Positions 44,679-48,127 of a stretch of DNA of 48,127 bases are shown here, piece by piece (position 1 is the first letter of the stretch; each line of letters begins with the position of its first letter). The stretch covers positions 1 through 48,127 of the forward strand of contig JAJFTL010000025.1 of NCBI GenBank assembly GCA_021373025.1. The letters run 5' to 3'. Under the pieces are notes generated by a model. The model had not been told where the DNA came from. It searched no databases and saw only the letters and a program-made list of their open reading frames with translations. This DNA is from a bacterium (lineage in GTDB: Bacteria > Caldisericota > Caldisericia > Cryosericales > Cryosericaceae). Both the position numbers and the translations under genes were made by a program.

Positions 44679-45041
44679 CTACTTGATCTCCACGGTAGCG
44701 CCAGCAGCCTCGAGCTTGGCCTTAATCTCATTCGCTTCCTTCTCAGGAATGTGCTCCTTGACAGGCTTTGGAGCACCATCAACAAGGTCCTTGGACTCCT
44801 TGAGGCCAAGACCGGTAATCTCGCGAACGACCTTGATTACCTCGATCTTCTTTTCCCCAACGGTCTTCAGAATAACATCAAACTCCGTCTTGGCTTCGGC
44901 GGCCGCTACTGGTGCAGCTGCAACAGCTGCCACTGGCGCAGCCGCTGAAACGCCAAACTTCTCCTCGATCATCTTCACCAGATCGGCAAGCTCCAGAACA
45001 GTCATGTTCTCGATAGCTGAAAGAATTTCCTCTTTAGTCAT
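44679..45041 (-). CDS. rplL: 50S ribosomal protein L7/L12
   Basis: Stalk protein that recruits translation GTPases. The 120 residues have the N-terminal dimerisation part, an Ala/Pro-rich hinge (about 34-52) and the conserved C-terminal domain with [23 protein letters not shown] behind GGAGG. It ends the operon; rpoB, which normally follows, is not here. Confidence 0.98.
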   Translation of the reverse strand: MTKEEILSAIENMTVLELADLVKMIEEKFGVSAAAPVAAVAAAPVAAAEAKTEFDVILKTVGEKKIEVIKVVREITGLGLKESKDLVDGAPKPVKEHIPEKEANEIKAKLEAAGATVEIK

Positions 45042-45067
45042 ATCATTCCTCCTGATAGATGGTGGTA

Positions 45068-45613
45068 TTAAGCTTGTGGAGCAACTTCGCTCTTCTGTTG
45101 GCGTACTTTGTCAAGCGCGTACACAATGCTGCTCACGGTTTGCTTCAGTGCCATGGCAAGGCCAGTGACTGGTCCGTTCATGCTCCGACATACCTGGGCA
45201 ATCAGCTCATCTCTGGTTGGCAAGAGTGCAAGTCGTTCGACCATTGATTTGTCAAAAAAACTCCCGTTGACAATAGCTCCTTTGACGACAAAACGCTGCT
45301 CATCCGGCTTGTTGGTGGGCTGTTTATAGAGGGCTTTTGCCAGAACTGATGGGTCTGTCTTGCCCAGTCCTATAGCGGTCATCTGGGTAAACAGAGATTC
45401 CGGCAAGGCAAGGCCAAGTTCCTTCATGGCGCGTTCAAGCAGTGTGTTCTTGACAACCACGTACTCAATGCCCTGCTGCGTCAGCTTCTTGCGCTCATTT
45501 GCGATAAATGAGGCCTTCAATCCTTCGTAATCGACAAATACCACGGACTCTGACTCTTTCAACTGCTTGACCAGATTCTCGACCAGCTGTTTCTTCTCAT
45601 CCTTGGTTAACAC
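45068..45613 (-). CDS. rplJ: 50S ribosomal protein L10
   Basis: Base of the ribosomal stalk that binds L7/L12 dimers through its C-terminal helix and, in many bacteria, represses its own mRNA through a leader structure. The 181 residues are of the usual size, with the N-terminal [18 protein letters not shown] and VDYEGLKAS. The start is GTG with AGGAGG. The likely L10 leader and its promoter lie directly upstream. Confidence 0.97.
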   Translation of the reverse strand: MLTKDEKKQLVENLVKQLKESESVVFVDYEGLKASFIANERKKLTQQGIEYVVVKNTLLERAMKELGLALPESLFTQMTAIGLGKTDPSVLAKALYKQPTNKPDEQRFVVKGAIVNGSFFDKSMVERLALLPTRDELIAQVCRSMNGPVTGLAMALKQTVSSIVYALDKVRQQKSEVAPQA

Positions 45614-45624
45614 GGTTCACCTCC

Positions 45625-45745
45625 TCTTTCTATGAAACAAGCTCTCTGTCAGAGACAGAGAGCCGTATTGCACACACAAAAAGCGCAAAACGCCTCGGCG
45701 GGCAAGATTGAGGGGATGAACCCCGCTCGCTGTCTCGGGCTAGTA
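45625..45745 (-). ncRNA. Putative L10-type leader of rplJ-rplL
   Basis: The 5' leader predicted from the promoter upstream is about 130 bases. It can form an AGCGGG...CCCGC long-range pairing around an inner GGGG/CCCC hairpin and contains a GCCGAGG segment like that of known L10 leaders. A terminator-like hairpin follows near its 3' end. Family assignment is by pattern and position; a covariance-model search would decide. Confidence 0.5.
45641..45663 (-). terminator. Perfect 10-bp hairpin in the rplJ leader (possible attenuator)
   Basis: GCTCTCTGTC and GACAGAGAGC form an uninterrupted ten-pair stem with a three-base loop, followed on the minus strand by TTGTTTC. It lies 27 bases before the rplJ start. 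The T run is broken, so it is either a weak attenuator or a structural part of the L10 leader. Confidence 0.5.
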
Positions 45746-45751
45746 GTAACT

Positions 45752-45779
45752 AGTATACGCTAAAGCTTGCTGATGTCCA
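45752..45779 (-). promoter_or_regulatory. Internal rplJ-rplL promoter
   Basis: Minus strand: -35 TGGACA (45774-45779, inside the last codons of rplA), a 16-base spacer and -10 TATACT (45752-45757, three bases after the rplA stop). It would give stalk-protein mRNA separately from rplK-rplA. Confidence 0.65.
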
Positions 45780-46449
45780 GGCGAACGGCCGGACTCATTG
45801 TAAGTGACAGGTAAGCCTTACCAAGGTACGTTCCCTTGACCGACGATGGCCGTGCCCTCTGAATTGCCTCAAAAAGAGACATGAAGTTCTCCTTGATAGC
45901 AGCAGGAGCAAAACTGGACTTGCCAATCGGACAGTGCACCGTGCCCACCTTGTCAACGCGGAACTCGATCTTACCCGCCTTGAATTCGCGAACGGCTTTG
46001 CCTATGTCCAGCGTCACCGTACCCGCTTTTGGATTGGGCATCAGTCCACGCGGACCTAGAACACGGGCTACTTTGCCGAGTGTCGCCATCATGTCTGGAG
46101 TTGCAATGGCAACATCAAAGTCCAGCCATCCCCCTCTGATCTTCTCGACGAGCTCTTCACCGCCAATAACGTCCGCGCCCGCCTCCTGAGCCTCTGCGGT
46201 CTTATCTCCCTTTGTGAATACCGCAACCCTCACGGTCTTGCCGGTTCCGGCTGGAAGCGTCACGACGCCACGAACATTCTGATCGGCCTGCTTCGGATCC
46301 ACATTTAGTTTTATGCAGGCTTCAATTGTTTCGTCAAACTTGGCCGTCCTCAGTCTTGGCAGCAGTTCGACAACTTCATCGAGCGAGTAAATCTTCGTCC
46401 GATCGACGAGCTTTGACACTTCCTGGTACTTCTTTCCTTTCTTGCTCAT
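45760..46449 (-). CDS. rplA: 50S ribosomal protein L1
   Basis: L1-stalk protein that binds 23S rRNA and helps E-site tRNA release. The 229 residues match the family, with the [17 protein letters not shown] signature in the middle. ATG behind GGAGG. Its end carries the -35 of the rplJ promoter. Confidence 0.98.
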   Translation of the reverse strand: MSKKGKKYQEVSKLVDRTKIYSLDEVVELLPRLRTAKFDETIEACIKLNVDPKQADQNVRGVVTLPAGTGKTVRVAVFTKGDKTAEAQEAGADVIGGEELVEKIRGGWLDFDVAIATPDMMATLGKVARVLGPRGLMPNPKAGTVTLDIGKAVREFKAGKIEFRVDKVGTVHCPIGKSSFAPAAIKENFMSLFEAIQRARPSSVKGTYLGKAYLSLTMSPAVRLDISKL

Positions 46450-46506
46450 ACGTTATTACCTCCGTGGTTACGTGGAGAAACTCCTCCCACGTGTACTGTG
46501 AAGCTC

Positions 46507-46932
46507 TCACTCAACGACAGTGACTCCCATGCTTTTTGCAGAGCCAGCAATGATGCTGATAGCTTTCTCCAGGTCTGCAGTGTTGAGATCCTCCAGCTTG
46601 ATATTGGCTATCTCGGCCAACTGAGCTTTTGTGATGCGACCGACCTTCTTCTTGTTGGGTTCACCCGAACCAGCTTCAATCTTGATAGCTCTCCTAATCA
46701 GAGACGACGCTGGCGGAGTCTTTGTAATGAACGTGAACGACTTGTCTTCAAATACAGTTATAACGGCAGGAATAACCAAACCAGCCTTGTCCTTGGTCCG
46801 CTCATTGAACTGCTTGCAAAACTCCATGATATTGACGCCCTTCTGACCAAGTGCAGGACCAACTGGCGGAGCTGGCGTCGCCTTTCCTCCCTCGATCTGT
46901 ACGCGCGCGTACCCTACAATCTTCTTCGCCAT
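46507..46932 (-). CDS. rplK: 50S ribosomal protein L11
   Basis: Binds the GTPase-associated centre of 23S rRNA. The 141 residues include the proline-rich N-terminal switch [20 protein letters not shown] and the C-terminal RNA-binding domain ending in [12 protein letters not shown] behind GGGGG. Confidence 0.98.
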   Translation of the reverse strand: MAKKIVGYARVQIEGGKATPAPPVGPALGQKGVNIMEFCKQFNERTKDKAGLVIPAVITVFEDKSFTFITKTPPASSLIRRAIKIEAGSGEPNKKKVGRITKAQLAEIANIKLEDLNTADLEKAISIIAGSAKSMGVTVVE

Positions 46933-46962
46933 AGTGGATACTACCCCCTGAATTTAACTTTC

Positions 46963-47493
46963 TCAGATCTTCTTGATAAAGCCAAAATCAATCTCGACAG
47001 GCATTTCGCGCCCAAACATAACCAACTTTATGCGCGCCTTTTCCTTCTCAGCCGAAATGCTCTCAACCTTACCCTCCATCCCATCAAACGGGCCACCAAT
47101 AATCTGCACAGTGTCCCCTACCTCGAAGTGCAGCCTTGCAACCGCCTCTTCCTCTGACACTCTGTTCTTTATGATGCGGTCGACCTCTTCGTCCGAAAGA
47201 GGTATGGGCTTGCCATAATTGCCGACAAAACCCAGAATGCCGGGAGTGTGTGTAACCACATTCCACGTCTCATCATCCATAATCATCTCGACAACAAGAT
47301 ATCCTGGATAAACCTTCTCCTGTTTGACCTTTCGCTCCCCGTTCTTGATGATGACCTTGTTGTCCACAGGCAGAACCACCGAAAAGATGCGGTCGCTCAG
47401 CGCCAGCGTCTTGACTTTCTGCTCCAGATTGTTCTTCGCTTTCTCCTCGGCACCCGAATAGGTGTGTAGAAGGTACCAGTTGCGTTCGGCCAT
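46963..47493 (-). CDS. nusG: Transcription elongation/antitermination factor NusG
   Basis: Binds elongating RNA polymerase and links it to Rho or the ribosome. The 176 residues comprise the NGN domain (about 1-115, WYLLHTYSGAEEKAKNNLEQ) and a C-terminal KOW domain with FEVGDTVQIIGGPFDGMEGKV. ATG, six bases after secE. Confidence 0.97.
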   Translation of the reverse strand: MAERNWYLLHTYSGAEEKAKNNLEQKVKTLALSDRIFSVVLPVDNKVIIKNGERKVKQEKVYPGYLVVEMIMDDETWNVVTHTPGILGFVGNYGKPIPLSDEEVDRIIKNRVSEEEAVARLHFEVGDTVQIIGGPFDGMEGKVESISAEKEKARIKLVMFGREMPVEIDFGFIKKI

Positions 47494-47499
47494 TCAGAC

Positions 47500-47715
47500 C
47501 TACTGAATCAGCCACTTCAAAGCGGCTGCAAACAAATAGTCCCAGGCCCCAACGTACAAAGCCCAAAATGCGACAAACACAAGGATGGTCACGCCAGACT
47601 TCATCAGTTCACGAGGCCGGGGCCATGTCACCCTGTGTCTGATCTCGGTCCACATGGACCGGATCCACTTGCTCAGGCGCACACCAAGGGGTTTTGCTGT
47701 CTTTCTATTGTTCAT
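47500..47715 (-). CDS. secE: Preprotein translocase subunit SecE
   Basis: Short-form SecE of 71 residues that holds SecY together: a basic amphipathic N-terminal helix with the VTWPRPREL motif followed by a single membrane segment (about 45-63). The ATG has GAGGAGG upstream; a longer frame would run into tRNA-Trp and is rejected. Confidence 0.95.
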   Translation of the reverse strand: MNNRKTAKPLGVRLSKWIRSMWTEIRHRVTWPRPRELMKSGVTILVFVAFWALYVGAWDYLFAAALKWLIQ

Positions 47716-47736
47716 GCGTTCCTCCTCAAAGGAAGG

Positions 47737-47812
47737 TGGCAGGCCCGGAGGGGCTCGAACCCCCAACACTCGGTTTTGGAGACCGATGCTCTACCAGTTG
47801 AACTACGGGCCT
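47737..47812 (-). tRNA. tRNA-Trp(CCA)
   Basis: Acceptor AGGCCCG pairs with CGGGCCT, the anticodon loop CTCCAAA gives CCA, discriminator G, and the 3' CCA is encoded (47737-47739). It sits between rpmG and secE, the common tRNA-Trp-secE-nusG arrangement, so it is probably cut from the mRNA. Confidence 0.96.
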
Positions 47813-47831
47813 ACCTGCGGACGTACAACTG

Positions 47832-47981
47832 CTACTTTGTCTCCCTGTGTTCCGTATGCTTTCTGCAATGTGGACAATACTTGTTCACATGCACTTTGTC
47901 CGGATCATTCTTCTTGTTCTTGACACTGGTGTAGTTGTGGTTCTTGCACACTGTACACTCGAGCGTAATGATATCTCTCAT
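47832..47981 (-). CDS. rpmG: 50S ribosomal protein L33
   Basis: A 49-residue protein that begins [12 protein letters not shown] and ends near KHTEHRETK. Two CxxC pairs (CTVC and CPHC) mark it as the zinc-binding form of L33. The ATG follows tuf closely; GGAG overlaps the tuf stop codon. It is short enough to be missed by length-filtered gene calling. Confidence 0.94.
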   Translation of the reverse strand: MRDIITLECTVCKNHNYTSVKNKKNDPDKVHVNKYCPHCRKHTEHRETK

Positions 47982-47990
47982 GGCAGCCGC

Positions 47991-48127
47991 TTACTCCAGA
48001 ATCTTGGTGACGACACCAGCGCCAACCGTACGGCCACCCTCACGGATGGCAAAGCGGAGGCCTTCCTCCATGGCAATGTGTGTCATGAGGGTGACGGTCA
48101 TCACAACGTTGTCACCGGGCATGGCCA
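47991..48127 (-). CDS. tuf: Elongation factor Tu, C-terminal part
   Basis: Only the last 45 or so residues are in the window, ending in the highly conserved [20 protein letters not shown] of EF-Tu, followed by TAA. The rest runs off the right edge. It leads into rpmG on the same transcript. Confidence 0.95.
   Translation of the reverse strand, partial: AMPGDNVVMTVTLMTHIAMEEGLRFAIREGGRTVGAGVVTKILE

Noticed and set aside
1-48127. CRISPR arrays, insertion sequences, prophage or defence genes
   Set aside because: No regularly spaced repeats, transposase motifs, phage genes or known defence proteins were seen; all large frames are explained by housekeeping genes.

Overview
The window is a gene-dense, typically bacterial chromosome segment of middling GC content. 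It carries almost only housekeeping genes; I see no phage, insertion sequence, CRISPR array or toxin-antitoxin locus. It encodes peptidoglycan synthesis, FtsZ-based division, trans-translation, the DnaK chaperones, primase, the primary sigma factor and ribosomal proteins. The division cluster contains Sbp and two DUF881 proteins, an arrangement best known from Gram-positive and some deep-branching bacteria. The order recO-glyQ-glyS-ppdK-dgt-dnaG-rpoD recalls Clostridia-like chromosomes, but rpoBC does not follow rplL and murF is missing from the cell-wall cluster. A deep-branching lineage (for example Caldisericota-like) is a guess only; no 16S gene is present to decide.

Layout. Positions 1-462 (minus strand) hold five tRNA genes: Arg (cut by the window edge), Arg, His, Arg, Pro. 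Positions 496-23939 (minus strand) are one nearly unbroken run of 25 genes, transcribed from mraZ towards rdgB: mraZ, rsmH, ftsL-like, ftsI, murE, mraY, murD, ftsW, murG, murC, murB, ftsQ-like, two DUF881 genes, sbp, ftsA, ftsZ, yggS, a DUF167 gene, lspA, an rluA-family gene, smpB, a large amidase, murI and rdgB. Many neighbours share ATGA, GTGA or TTGA stop/start overlaps. The run begins at a promoter carrying three TGG boxes spaced 10 bp apart, a likely MraZ operator, with a predicted start of transcription at the mraZ ATG itself.

Positions 24005-30695 (minus strand) hold mnmA, ricT, holB and the heat-shock operon grpE-dnaK-dnaJ. The heat-shock operon has a near-consensus promoter and a CIRCE element. 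Positions 30907-42476 (plus strand) hold deoC, recO, glyQ, glyS, ppdK, dgt, dnaG, rpoD and tRNA-Asn. Positions 42692-43402 (minus strand) hold a small encapsulin-type ferritin and a GlsB-family membrane protein. ispE (plus strand) then converges on a minus-strand translation operon that enters from the right edge: tuf (partial), rpmG, tRNA-Trp, secE, nusG, rplK, rplA, then an internal promoter with an L10-type leader, rplJ and rplL.

How the parts work together: the left half makes the UDP-MurNAc-peptide and lipid II, polymerises and remodels peptidoglycan, and builds the FtsZ/FtsA ring. The middle handles protein folding. The right half covers DNA priming, transcription initiation, glycine charging and ribosome assembly. 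The most interesting signals are regulatory or concern gene content: the MraZ boxes with a leaderless start, CIRCE without hrcA nearby, the missing murF and rpoBC, a short open frame with almost no leader before holB, and an atypical region 4 in the primary sigma factor.
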